A stretch of 64,000 nt of DNA, taken from Bagarius yarrelli. Lineage: Eukaryota; Chordata; Actinopteri; Siluriformes; Sisoridae. The DNA lies in the NCBI GenBank assembly GCA_005784505.1, contig VCAZ01000155.1, forward strand, positions 301,947-365,946, in the 5' to 3' direction. This document shows, in pieces, positions 12,401 through 22,445 of this stretch; position 1 is the first letter of the stretch; each line of letters opens with the position of its first letter. Position numbers and translations under genes: made by a program. Below the pieces are notes generated by a model. That model made no database searches and was not told where the DNA came from. It worked only from the letters and a program-made list of their open reading frames with translations.

Positions 12401-14331
12401 CCCCAATTGCTTAGTTGTATAAATGAGACCAATGTAAGTTGCTCTGGATAAGAGCATCTGCCAATGCTGTAAATGTAAATGTATTAGGTCAAGTGGATCA
12501 ATTATACAGATTGAATTTGTATATTGTTTACAAAATGCACTTATGCATGCTGAGTTTGAATTTTATTGTTTCTAGATAAGTCTAATTAAAACATATTATC
12601 TATCATATGAATTTTTATTTTAACATTTTTTTATTAACATTTTTTAAATTTAATTAAATTCTGTTGTTATTTGTTAAAACATCGAACTTACATTCTGCAT
12701 AGAATGTGTAGAGGCTATATTTATTGTTGTATTTTTTCCAGTTGCTAAATATTCAGGTAAACTGACTCGTGTGATTTGCTTTAGGTTATGTACAAGCAAA
12801 ACAGACACAGTCGCCCTAGAGTGATGGAGACCAACACCACATCAGTGGAGCTGTCTTTGCCTCCAGATGAAGAATACATCATTCAGATCAAACCATTTGG
12901 AGAAGGAGGAGAGGGCAGCAGCAGTAAACAAATCACAATCCCTAGAATATCTGGCATGTATTTTCCTATCAGTTTAGAAATAAATCTTTTTTGAGGAGAA
13001 AAATTGTTAAATATTTTATTTCTGATTCATCTTTTTGGAAAACTACAATATTTCTCATAAAGAGTTGAACTACTGAAGTATGAGGTAAAGAATTAAACAC
13101 AGGGTTGGTGTGACGCAGAGTTTAGCATTATGTAATGTTTAATTTATTGTAACTATAACAATTTGCCACTGATTTCGGTTATTTTAGCTGTCACTTTAAA
13201 AAGAATATCATTACAACAAGTGGAATATCAAATAGCTTATTTAAAGTAAACGATGCCTATACCTTTACAGGTAATTGATCAATTTATTTATAAAAAATTA
13301 TCAAAATCAAATATATTCCCTTAATTATAATTTACACGTAAATATAATAACTAAAATCTAATTTTCCCTTAGAATTATTCCTCAAAGGGCCTTTCGCACT
13401 TTTAGAGACGGCTGGCATAGGCTCCGGCAGATCTCCATGACCCAGAATAAGAAAATAATAATAATATTCAATTCATTGTGCAAGGTACATGTACAGAGCC
13501 AATGAAATGCATTTTTCGCATATCCCATCTTAGTAAATTGGGGTCAGAGCGCAGGGTCAGCTATGATACAGCGCCCCTGGAGCAGGAAGGGTTAAGGGTC
13601 TTGCTCAAGGACCCAACAGTGGTTGACTTGCCGGAGGTGGGGCTCGAGCCCAGGTGTTTTCTGGTCTTCAGATTAACTCAGCACCTTAAACCATTTGAGC
13701 CACCCTGCCCCAATAAATGCTTATTGTAAATAAGCATTTACAATGAATGAATGAATGAATGCATAAATAATTTGCTTATCGGACATTTACAAAATTAACA
13801 GTGTAGAAAATTAAATATTTGAAGATTTTTTACCAAGAAACTTTGGCAAAACTGTCTGCTGATTTGGGGTGACAAAATATAAATATTTAATAATGTTACT
13901 GTTTTCACAGCAAAAAGCAGGCCCATTTTATATACATAGATTTTTACATAATATGCTGTTCCACAATATGTAAGTAGTGTTTAAAAACGCTAACAAAATT
14001 ACAACACAATAAAAATGTATATAAATGCAATAAAAGTTGCACAAGTTGCAGTTTTACCCAAGTTTAGACAGAAAAAAGGAAGATTAAGCTCTTTGTAAAA
14101 TGTCATTTTTATTTTCTGCATTTGGGTTGAAGGAAGTGGCTAATTTTGACTGCTATAGTTGACAAATAATGTTTTTATGCAGACATTGGCAAATTCCTTA
14201 CAGATATTTAATGTCCATCTTATCTTTGTTTTTCTTTAGGTCCCAACGCAATCGGATCCGCATCCAGCGTGTCCACCCTCTCAGCTCTTAGCACAATAGC
14301 TTTGTCACTCACAGCCCGGACATCTTTATGA
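499..14331 (+). CDS. contactin (CNTN3/CNTN4 group), 3' nine coding exons
   Basis: C-terminal 429 residues of a GPI-anchored neuronal adhesion molecule. Coding exons: 499-657, 1102-1251, 5095-5165, 7500-7734, 8133-8248, 11787-11973, 12075-12187, 12785-12953, 14240-14331. All phases agree and the sum leaves one open frame to TGA 14329-14331. It contains four fibronectin type III domains: the first opens with GPPGPP and has DNHSPI; the second has the VSGGGGS and VPEELQNG motifs; the third has RVLGYELRYW; the fourth has ILNWEQVKALENESEV. Several N-glycosylation sequons (NVS, NES, NRT, NVT) are present. The last exon encodes a small-residue stretch (GSASS), then a hydrophobic tail (LSTIALSL) ending TARTSL, as expected for GPI attachment. 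The fourth domain and tail resemble CNTN4, while parts of domains 1-3 resemble CNTN3, so the paralogue is left open. The N-terminal Ig domains are off-window. The last intron has an unusual GC donor. Confidence 0.93.
1252..2917. other. contactin intron, unassigned DNA
   Basis: No coding exon of the contactin is seen here. A 114-codon open stretch on the - strand (2042-2386) has a mixed, protein-like composition but no family I recognise; it may be a remnant of a mobile element. The rest is AT-rich without a recognised repeat. Confidence 0.4.
2918..4507 (-). mobile_element. degenerate Tc1-like DNA transposon, copy 1
   Basis: Tc1/mariner element in reverse orientation inside a contactin intron. 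Terminal inverted arms are visible: the left arm around 2930-3010 contains the complement of the right-arm motif ACTTAAACTACTTCAGTCTG (around 4383-4402). The transposase remnant on the - strand (3821-4255) keeps helix-turn-helix text (KHVNRKLSGKKKCARKRCTT), an NRFKNLGELHKEW stretch and the first catalytic-region motif LFSDESKF. The 3' half is disrupted: a foreign segment of about 310 bp (3281-3592) splits a duplicated 3' portion (3170-3280 and 3598-3720). No full-length transposase can be read, so it is presumably inactive. Confidence 0.88.
3281..3592. repeat. 310-bp direct repeat, copy 1 (inside Tc1 remnant)
   Basis: Starts near ATCGTAACAAATTGTGACAG and ends near GACAGAATCTCTTTACAT. A second, highly similar copy lies at 4562-4873 in the same orientation, just outside the right arm of the Tc1-like element. 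Identity looks above 90 percent with a few small indels. I do not recognise the family. Confidence 0.85.
4562..4873. repeat. 310-bp direct repeat, copy 2
   Basis: Partner of 3281-3592. Both contain CAAGAAACACCTATCCCCAC and CATATGCAGCTCCACTCAGA. The pair brackets most of the Tc1-like copy, which suggests duplication or ectopic recombination around the transposon. Confidence 0.85.
6200..7303 (+). mobile_element. degenerate Tc1-like transposon, second family
   Basis: Forward-strand Tc1/mariner copy in the contactin intron, ending about 200 bp before the exon at 7500. Broken transposase frames are visible: SMSSASIALEVAELECQ, a WNHVLWSDETKINLFGSDGV segment ending at a stop (6564-6566), then GIGSIMVWVCISFAGDRRLW in another frame, and the nucleotide text CATGATAACGACCCCAAACA matching the region of the second catalytic aspartate. 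The 3' end is the typical GTACTCACTTTTGTGAGATA near 7276-7295. Stops and frameshifts make it inactive. The 5' boundary is uncertain. Confidence 0.85.
8980..10150 (-). mobile_element. L2/Rex1-like LINE fragment, reverse transcriptase remnant
   Basis: Reverse-orientation non-LTR retrotransposon. A - strand frame at 9946-10161 carries RARVTPILKKPALDPSDISS, typical of the start of the RT region. The frame at 9062-9667 carries STGVPSGSVLGPF and, further on, SKLDYCNSLLAGL and MIQNAAA. The catalytic YADD appears as YADG in another frame near 9530, so the enzyme is dead. The 3' tail near 8990-9030 (CATTTACAGCATTAAGCAGA) is a common fish LINE/SINE tail. The 5' end is fused near 10150 to a Tc1-like fragment. 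Confidence 0.85.
10150..10545 (-). mobile_element. Tc1/mariner transposase fragment fused to a LINE
   Basis: Read on the - strand, about 10160-10310 encodes RGSVMLWARFCWKTLGPAIY followed by VAVTLTCTIYLRIAAMYT and then a stop, which resembles the central DDE region of a Tc1-like transposase. The adjoining 10359-10541 has a 60-codon open frame from the upstream part. No terminal repeats were found. The junction with the LINE at about 10150 is sharp. Confidence 0.6.
10555..10852 (+). repeat. tRNA-derived SINE (family A) with nested insert
   Basis: The head has an A-box-like GGTAGCTCAGTGGTTACAGT and a B-box-like GGTTTGATTC. The body has CACTGCTGGGCCC and AGCAAGGCCCTCAACCCCC, and the tail reads TAAGTTGCTCTGGATAAGGG. 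Compared with the copy at 12283-12480, the body is interrupted at roughly 10671-10780 by about 110 bp resembling the reverse of the tail repeat seen at 36780-36935 and 41110-41342. Confidence 0.8.
10853..11786. other. contactin intron without recognised gene
   Basis: AT-rich intron sequence. It contains a short CA run near 10940 and a 22-bp direct duplication (TTCCTGCCACATTTTTGCAA repeated at 11391 and 11413). No exon is supported. It ends in the CTCTAG acceptor of the exon at 11787. Confidence 0.5.
12283..12480 (+). repeat. tRNA-derived SINE (family A)
   Basis: A cleaner copy of the family seen at 10555. The tRNA-related head contains GTGGGTTCGATTCCCAGC (B box), followed by GGGCCCCTGAGCAAGGCCCT, AACCCCCAATTGCTTAGTTG and the tail GTTGCTCTGGATAAGAGCAT. 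It lies in the intron between contactin exons 12075-12187 and 12785-12953. Confidence 0.85.
12954..14239 (+). other. last contactin intron, GC-AG type
   Basis: The splice donor reads TCTG then GCATGT, and the acceptor is TTTCTTTAG at 14231-14239. Only the junction after base 12953 keeps the GPI-tail frame in the last exon. The nearby GT at 12958 would give phase 2 and an early stop. The intron carries the reverse SINE at 13452-13711 and an AATG microsatellite. Confidence 0.65.
13452..13711 (-). repeat. tRNA-derived SINE (family B), reverse
   Basis: The reverse complement begins GGGGCAGGGTGGCTCAAATG, includes a B-box-like GGGCTCGAGCCCC region, CCTTCCTGCTCCAGGGGCGC and GCATTTCATTGGCTCTGTAC, and ends in a TATTATTATT tail. 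Same family as 33938-34198. A AATGAATG microsatellite follows at about 13741-13762. Confidence 0.85.
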
Positions 14332-15760
14332 CGTAGTGCACAGTCTACAAGCTTAAGAGGATATTAACAAAAAAAGAGACTTTAAGCGAGATTAAAATCG
14401 CCTAAAATGGGTTGGCAGTTTCCAATACTGTTAAGTACAGAATGGCTCGTCTTGAATTTCTTGTTACCAAAGCCAAAAATACTCAAACACTAGCTTTTAT
14501 TTCGGTTGCTTTTATTTTAAAAAACACACAATTCAAATACACTGATTGACTTAACACAAGAGGTGTTAGTCTTTGGTGAGGGCTATTAAAGCCTTATAGG
14601 TCACAGTCCACTGAGGTCATGTTTAAATGGCCCAGACCAGGCTCCCAGGATGTCTAAACATCAATCCATGTGAGTTGTTGTACTAATTTTCTAACTAAAA
14701 AAAAGAAGGATAATGTAAAAAACAAGAATATGAACGGATTCTGATTGTGCTGCCTATAAAAGCAGCAATCTACTGTTGTCTTTCCATAGTCTTTCTGTTT
14801 CTTCTGCAGACATTGACCTACAGTTAACATTAAACTAGCAGACATTTGTGCATCTTTATTACATTAATATCTCATAAAATATGTTTCTACGTTCTGTCTG
14901 TTTGCCTTTTGCGTGCCTCGTCACATGTTTTTTACACTCCTCAGGTCCTTAAAAAGCCTTAACTTATATTTGCTGTCTCCCAGCGGGCTATGCTAATGCA
15001 GAGAGCGATTGCACAGGATTGCATTGGGTAGAAAGCTGGGGCTTAGTCAACTTGGATTTTGGATTTCCATTTTGGGTGTTGGGGCCATTATGCCTAGTCC
15101 ATCATTTCTATTTTTCTATCTTGTATCATGGCTTAAGGGCAATACAGTGTATCATGTAGAAGGGCCATGGACCACATTTAGATATATTATACTTAATCTG
15201 CTGCTGACATTTCAGTTCTATTTTTTCAATGCCATTTGGTATCGAGTCCTTATATCTAGCTCGTAATCTTTGTGAGGTGGAGGTTAGTCAAATGTAGGCT
15301 ACTTTAACATGGTTCTGAGACAAAGATCAACAAAAAAATGTAGAAAATGCTTTTTGTATATTTCAGATCATTTATATTTAAGGAAACATCAGCAGAAATA
15401 AATGTTTCCTAAGAGTTGTTTTTGTTTTTTTACATGATGAAAATGGAAAAAGAACTGTTTATTACTGGATAAGTGTCGCTTTGCATGTTGATGTATTCTT
15501 CTCCATTTCCGTTCATTTGGTATTGATTGAATGGCTTACAATCATGCAATTACGAGTGCAGAAATAAGAATTATTGTTACCAGGGATTTGTGTACATGTT
15601 TGTGTGTTGTAGCCATCTTTTTGCTTCTTTCTGCCTTGTTCTTTGTCTTCCTTTCTTTCCATGGTGCTTTCCAAAAAAGTACTTACTATTAGAACTGTAA
15701 GAACCATAGATTATTTTATTTGCCGCTGTTTGTTTATACGGGTCAGAGAATAAAGGGTTG
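14332..15760 (+). other. contactin 3' UTR, candidate poly(A) signals
   Basis: Sequence after the contactin stop shows no coding exon. AATAAA hexamers occur at 15397-15402 and 15749-15754; either could end the transcript. The second is followed by a T/G-rich stretch. The true end cannot be set from sequence alone. Confidence 0.45.
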
Positions 15761-16140
15761 TTTGTAACAGTTGATGTGTTTTTATAATAATTTGTCAAAA
15801 TCTTACAAGATTTACAACCAAGATGAGAGATTTCGAGCTTACTTATTTTAACCACTATTTTTAAACCATTAAATCAAAAAAGGAGTCATTTTTAGTTGGC
15901 TTCTTGGTAACACAATAATTAAAATAATATTGAAATAAGAATCTTTTTTTACAGTGCCTCAAAATATGAAGAATAGAGCACTCCAATGGCTGTTGCTATC
16001 AGGGGAGGGAAGGCATTAACAATCATGACTTGTCTGAAAAGGGAATGGAGAATATACAAACAATCCTATCTGTCATTTGCACAGCAGGTGCCAGACATTC
16101 CTGTTTAACACTTTCGGTTGAGCATCTAAGAAGTTGGATG

Positions 16141-16598
16141 TAGAATTCAATTCAATTCAATTCAGTTTTATTTGTATAGCGCTTTTTACAATGGTGATTG
16201 TCACAAAGCAGCTTTACAATTGAAGAAATTATGACACAGAATTAAACAGAAATCAGTTTGTCCCTGATGAGCAAGCCGGGGGCGACGGTGGCAAGGAAAA
16301 ACTCCCTGAGATGAGATAGGGAGAAACCTTGAGAGGAACCAGACTGAACAGGGAACCCATCCTCATTTGGGTGAAAACAGGTAGCAGGGATCATGATGTT
16401 ACATCGTGTGTGTGTGTAAACAACTATAATCATTAGTCCTTAGCGAGCAGCCGGAACGTCTTTATGGCGAAGTGGGTCGTCCTAGATCGCCCTGGTGATG
16501 CATCATCCGCTGGGCAGGTCACAGGGAAGGGACCCACAGGACGGGGTCGGAGGTGGGGTCTGGATCACCGGCAGTTCCGTTGTGGCGTATGTAACTCA

Positions 16599-16643
<45 letters not shown>

Positions 16644-18009
16644 AAGAGAGAGAGAGAGGGAAAGGAAGGCAAAAAGAAGGAAAACAGTTAAGTGACAATG
16701 TTAATCACACGGTTTGGAGTGATTAAATGAATAATGTAGAGTGCAAGGATGGACTCCGGCAAGACTAACTAGGTCAGCATAAGTAAAAGGAGAACCAGAG
16801 GGAAACACAGACATGAGGGCTCCCTGATATGTTAAGCAACCGCCGCTCTCATCATCAACACCGTGATCAATAAGAGAGGGGAAGACAGCATCTAAACATA
16901 CCAGATCACCATAATGCTCAACACCCATGAGTTCCCCAGATCTGCTCCTTTATCTAAGGGGAATCAAATACAAAATGCTTGATTAAATAAGTATGTTTTT
17001 AACCTGGACTTAAACACTGAGACTGTGTCTGATTCCCGAACATATTCCATAGCATAGGGGCCCTGTAAGAAAAGGCTCTGCCCCCTGCTGTAGTTTTTAT
17101 AATACGCGGTACTGACAGGCAGCCTGCATCCTTTGATCGAAGTAGGCGTGGCGGAACGTAAGACTCTAGAAGTTTGCTCAAGTTCGCTCTTGCGGTGCAA
17201 GAACATTTAGAGCTTTGTAAGTTAAAAGTAGTATTTTAAAATCGATGCGGTGTCTCACTGGGAGCCAATGCAGTGTGGATAGGACCGGTGTGATGTGCTC
17301 GTATCTTTTAGTTTTAGTGAGGACTCTCGCCGCTGCGTTCTGGACTAACTGAAGTTTATTAATGCACCTAGTTGAACATCCAGACAGTAAAGCATTACAG
17401 TAATCCAGCCTGGATGTGATAAACGCATGAACTAATTTTTCGGCATCAGTAAGCGACAAGATATTTCTTATTTTAGCGATATTTCTGAGATGATAAAACG
17501 CTATCCTGCTAATATTGTCGACATGGGCTTCAAATGAGAGATTGGAGTCTAAAATCACACCCAAATCTCGGTGAAACAGAAAGACTGTCTAGGGTTAAGG
17601 TGTGATCAGGAAGCTTACTTTTGGCTACCTGTGGTCCTAGAACCAGAACCTCTGTCTTGCTAGCATTAAGCAAGAGGAAATTGCATAACATCCAATCTCT
17701 TACTTCCTTCACACATTGCTCAATAATATTAAACTGGACTTTCGCATCAGGCCTTGATGAGACGTATAACTGTGTGTCATCAGCGTAACAGTGGAAACTG
17801 ATATCATGCTTACGAATTATGTTTCCCAGAGGCAGCATGTAAAGAGAGAAAAGAAGTGGGCCTAAAACCGAGCCCTGTGGAACACCATACTTTACAAGGG
17901 AGCACGCAGAATAATCACCATTTAAATCTACAAAATGGTAACGATCGGTTAAATAGGACCTGAGCCGCGCAAGAGCTGTTCCTTTAATTCCTACTAATGG
18001 CCTCTGCAT
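16141..18009 (-). mobile_element. L2-type LINE, 5'-truncated, near-complete RT half
   Basis: Reverse-strand non-LTR retrotransposon. The frame at 17530-18009 encodes RT blocks with GVPQGSVLGPLLFSLYMLPL and an intact HCYADDTQLY catalytic box (about 17775-17795). After a frameshift near 17550 the frame at 17178-17564 continues with SRLDYCNALLSGC, LQLVQNAAARVL and LHWLPVRHRIDFK. The C-terminal end in 16964-17206 has SLKGCR-like and SVFKSRLKTYLF text. The 3' end at 16141 is the fish L2 tail (TTTTATTTGTATAGCGCTTT) preceded by AATTC repeats. A GA microsatellite lies in the 3' region. 5' truncation near 18010 is usual for LINEs. Confidence 0.92.
16603..16658. repeat. (GA)n microsatellite
   Basis: About 56 bp of AG dinucleotides with a few GGAAA interruptions, inside the 3' region of the L2-type LINE. 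Confidence 0.95.
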
Positions 18010-18760
18010 GATTTATAGTCTGTCCCCCAGATACACTTAATAATTAGTGGTGATGGGACTAACTGAATTAGGAGTAAATGGTGTTACTAACAGCGTTACT
18101 TTTTTTAATTTTGAGTAATATAAAGACTTACTGTTTCCCCCCATTACAACGCAGACAATAAAATGTTCCGTTACTATAATCAATTTCACTGAAATGATTT
18201 CCAAGTAGGCTGTCTCAGCTATAGGTTTTGTTTTCTTTAGTGTATATGGGGTGGGACACATAACTGATAATGATTGCCTTACATAGAGTAAATTTTCAGC
18301 GTTAGCTAACCAGCAGCATAGTGTGGGTGTTCTTATAAGAATTGTAGAGAAAACATGCATTAAACTCAATATATATATCAATATATATATCAATATATAG
18401 CTCACGCCTATGAAGTTGGGCCCCCTACCACACCCATTCTGCACTGTTACTACTAATATTATACTAATATTAGTACATTAGTATATTGGGATACATTAGT
18501 GTATTGGGACTAAACCCGTCCCAAGTGGCCACTCTGGGTCATAGACCAAAAGCACTTTTCCTACACTATTTTATAATTACATTAACAAGAAGGATGAATA
18601 ATTTTTTTTGTACTTTAATGCCTGTTTTAAAAATAATGCTTGCAGTTTGTTTTCTGTTAAAATGTTTACCAGAAAAACAGATGTGCAAATAAAAATGTAT
18701 TACCTGGTCACAAAAGATGTAACCAAACACATTTTTGAAGAAACATTTTGACATTTTTGG
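18010..18760. other. intergenic AT-rich DNA
   Basis: No gene seen. It contains short TATATATCAA repeats near 18370-18400 and near-palindromic TACTAATATTAGTA near 18460-18480. Open frames here are short and show no conserved motif. Confidence 0.5.
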
Positions 18761-19077
18761 TGGGCAGCACGGTGGGTTAGTGGTTTGCATTGTTGCCTCA
18801 CAGCAAGAAGCTTCATATCCCCAGCAGTGGTCTTTCTTTGTTGAGTTTGCATGTTCTCCCAGTGGTTGCATAGGTTTCCTCCCACAGTCCAAAAACATGT
18901 GTGTTAGGTTGATTGGTGATTCTAAATTGCCCATAGGAGTGAGTGTGAGTGATCGATGTGTTTTTTTATCTGTATGTGCCCCTGTGATGGACTGGTGACC
19001 TGTTCAGGGTGACCCCTGCCTTTCCCTCAGTGACAGCTGGAATAGACTCCAGCAGATCCCTGTGACGGATAAACATC
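18761..19077 (+). repeat. SINE-like repeat (DANA-type layout)
   Basis: The head GGGCAGCACGGTGGGTTAGT with TTGCCTCACAGCAAGAAG is followed by GAGTTTGCATGTTCTCCC, GTTTCCTCCCACAGTCCAAA, CTAAATTGCCCATAGG and TGATGGACTGGTGACCTGTT, ending in AGACTCCAGCAGATCCCTGT. This block order is that of a very common fish tRNA-derived interspersed repeat. Confidence 0.85.
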
Positions 19078-19125
19078 GGATAGATTTATCAAAATAAATG
19101 TATTTTCCCCCAATATGGCACAGAT

Positions 19126-19360
19126 CGGATATAACTCATGACAGTGTAAGCAGGAAAAAAGAACATGGATTCCGGTATTTTTAAATCAGATTCAGGCCTC
19201 ATTCGGATATGACTCATGACAGTATAAGGAGGAAAAACAGAACATGGATTTCGATATTTTTAGATTAGATTTAGGCCTCATTCGGATATGACTCATGACA
19301 TTGTACGCAGAAAAAAAGCACATGGATTCCGATATTTTTGAATCAGATTCAGGCCTCATT
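19126..19360. repeat. 78-79-bp tandem repeat, three units
   Basis: Units start with CGGATATGACTCATGACA-like text at 19126, 19204 and 19283 and stop at 19361. Each contains GAACATGGATTCC and CAGATTCAGGCCTCATT-like segments with point changes. A single diverged copy of the same sequence is at about 57410-57560, so this is a local expansion of part of a dispersed element. Confidence 0.9.
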
Positions 19361-19469
19361 CGTATATTGTGATAAATCTGATATGAATCAGATATGTGCA
19401 TTAACGTGTTCAGTGTAAGCAGACAAATCAGATTTTTATCTGTCAATACAAGTCGAACGTCTTTGAATA

Positions 19470-21639
19470 ATCAACGGTGATGCGACACCGTGGGCATATA
19501 TAATAACTTAGCGCAAATGTGTATTTTGATTATTTTTTTACTGTAACAAATGAGTTCCAGATAGAGGTAGAGGCAGATTTAACAATCCACAGTAAGTGTA
19601 TTTTTTTCTATACCACACGCTGCGGCTAATTGGAAACACACACACAAACACAGAGGACCTTATGTTCTTCTCCTCATGTCTTGAATTGAACATGTATTGG
19701 AACACTTTGTTAGTTGGTAAGGTTGTGGTCACTGTAACACTTGTCACAGTTGGGGGGGTTGCAAAATATTTTCTTGGGGAAAAGGTTGGAAAACCCCGCC
19801 TTAGGTGACACAAGCTATTACATCAAATTTATGCCAACAAAACCATCCAGTGAGCCATTATACCTTGTGGTAGAGACAATTCACATGAGGAATGTTTTAT
19901 TATGGTATAAAAGAGATCAATCAAAATGACTAAATTAGATTGTAATCGCTATTCATGTAGAAAGTAAATTTTAAAAAATGTCAGTGTCATCCCCCAAAGT
20001 ATTCTGTCCCCCAAAGTATAAGTATTGTGTTTTTCCATTAATTTGTCACTTGTCTGTATTAGGGGCCTTTAGGGGGCATCTTAAAGGCTATCCGCTGTCG
20101 AATGACAGCTTATTGCACTGAGTTACAGTAGTAATTGCATAGGCAAACTCGATTAAAGAAGCAGTGCCTTCTTTTATTAAATGTCATTTAACAGTCTGAC
20201 ATTGAGCCTCTCATTGGTTTTTCAAGCTCTTTAAATATTAACATGATGTGTCAAAGCCATTTTTCTACTCTGGAGTCAGTATTCACAGAATTCATAATTA
20301 ATATTGGTAACTGATCTACGGTTGCATGTTTGTAAGGATGTAGAAGGAAGAGCCTGATTTATGTTTTTAATATTGTTGCCAGGGGACTTTTAATGTTATT
20401 ATGATACAAAAACAGTTTGCCCTCCTTATATCATAAAGAAAATAATATAAAAACTTTGCTACAATACATGATTACAGACCTAACATGTTGTTTTGCATAG
20501 AATTAAGCCTCTTAATTCTAATTTGGTATGATATGTTATGTACAGTATATGATGCCACCACCTTAATGCATCACAGTGAGATGTACATCAGAGTAGATTC
20601 AACTTCAACAAAAAAAAACAGTACAGAACCAATGAAATGCAGTTAGAATCTAATCAGAATTGCAAATAGTAATGTATAAATAAAAAATAAATATAATTGT
20701 GTATATAAACAAAAGAAAATGAAATGCAATATACATATGATGGGTCTGTTATGGCCAAATCCTGGTGGTCTCCTTATAAAGCAAATATTTGGCTTTGTAA
20801 TGTTGGTTCTTGCATAACAGTCTTTCAGGCAATAGCTACGTAGCACTCTCTTTTCAATAATGTATACAAACTTTGGCACCTGCTGCCCCCATCTCTTTAG
20901 TTTCTTTTCTGTTGTCCTGGGGGTTTAGTTTATTCCTGTAAGGTTTTTTCCCCTGTGCCTTTTGATTTATTGTGACGAGTGATGCTAAGCTCTACTATGG
21001 TATTAAGAGCAAAAAGTGTCTGATACTAGGCCTGATACATATACATATTTTAACATTATGTATTAATATGTAACTAATATTGATAGCTACAGTAGGTCAC
21101 CATTCATAATTAGATTTCTGTGGCTGCACGTGCCTTGGTACTGTCTGCAAAGTTTATTTGCAGCTTTTACCACTGAGTGGCTTTTGAAGTCAAGTTATCA
21201 GGCAAATGTATGTATTATTTTCATCAGTAGCAGTCAGCTTTGCCTTTTTAAAATAGTAGATTCAAGGAATTCAAGAATGAGTCTGTGCTTATTAGACAAA
21301 TGCTACACAGTACTACACTGTATTTTAGATTTTTTTTTAGAAACTGTTAAGCATTTTTTATTTAGAGCTTGTTCGTTTTAGTTTGAAAATGAGTATTCTA
21401 TATTATTTTGTTCCCACTATTTGAGAGTTTAGCTGAAACAATTGAACTAAAACAATGTTGATTCCCAAAGAAAAAGCAGTTTTAAGAGCCATTAAATTAA
21501 TTAATACAGCAATCTTTTTGGATGATGAAATAGTCTGAGGCTTTGCATATAATAAATGATTTTATTCATAGAAAAAAAAAACAGATGTACAATGTAAAAT
21601 ACTTTGAATGTCAAAATATATTTCATCAGCAAAGCATTT
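19470..21639. other. intergenic DNA, no gene seen
   Basis: AT-rich sequence with short unsupported open frames on both strands. A short tail reminiscent of SINE family B (GAACCAATGAAATGCAG) is near 20625. No splice-bounded coding segment could be supported. Confidence 0.5.
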
Positions 21640-21676
21640 CATAACTTGCTTCTACTTTTTGAAGAAGCAAGTTATG
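21640..21676. other. perfect 14-bp stem hairpin
   Basis: CATAACTTGCTTCT at 21640-21653 is exactly complementary to AGAAGCAAGTTATG at 21663-21676, with a 9-base loop. It lies in intergenic DNA. The stem is too short for a typical microRNA precursor, and the function is unknown. Confidence 0.6.
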
Positions 21677-21784
21677 GAGGCAGTCATGGTATTTCAGCAG
21701 TAAAACTCAGGGAGGTTTCAGTCATTAGCAGATCCTCACCGGACACAAAAAATAAACTGGTAATGTAAAAATATAATCAACTGT

Positions 21785-22445
21785 CTTTCTACATCTTAAA
21801 GAACAACCTCTAAGATCCCAACCAGTCTGGTTTCAAGGCAGCACACTACAGAGTCTGCCCTCTTGGCAGTCACTAAAAAGATACATGCTGCCAGATGATT
21901 AAAACTGTCATCTGTCCTAATCCTTCTGGACCTTTCAGCTACTTTTGACACGATCAACCACAAGACTCTCGGCATGCCTGACAGACATATCATCATGGAT
22001 GACATAAACTAAAACAACCCCAGGGAAAAAAGGGAACTGCTCTTCCTCCAGCTGATTCGTCGCATATCAAAATCTTGATCTCCCTGATCTCCCCTTCAAC
22101 TACGGCTCACAACCCTGGGGTAATCATGGACTCACGGAATCAACTGCCCTTTTTTTACATGGTGCTATCTTGACACAATCCAGTTTATATTCTACAACAT
22201 TAGGAGGATTTGACCATTCTTGTATGCTCAGGTAACATAGTTGCTCATGCAGTCTCTTGTAATTTCTAAACTAGAATACTGAAACTCGCTTCTGGCAGCG
22301 CTACCTCTGACTCCAATTGTTCTCTGCAGATAATTCAGAATGCAGCTGCGCAAGTTTTTTAAGCTCCCAAAATGTTTACACACCATTTACTGCTGCACTT
22401 CCTCCACTGGCTCCCAGTAGCTGCATGTATCAGAATTAAACAACT
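21785..22445 (+). mobile_element. decayed Rex1/L2-like LINE fragment
   Basis: Forward remnant of an RT domain. The text around 21825-21975 translates in pieces as NQSGFKAAHYTES, then LILLDLSATFDTINHKTL. Later text matches ISKLEY, SDNSECSCA (from IIQNAAA) and the LHWLPVAACIRIK region near 22395-22440. Many stops and indels are present. It belongs to the same broad class as 8980-10150 but runs in the opposite orientation. Confidence 0.75.

Noticed and set aside
16464..16691. 75-codon + strand frame ending in RERERE repeats
   Set aside because: It runs into the GA microsatellite within the 3' region of a reverse-strand LINE.
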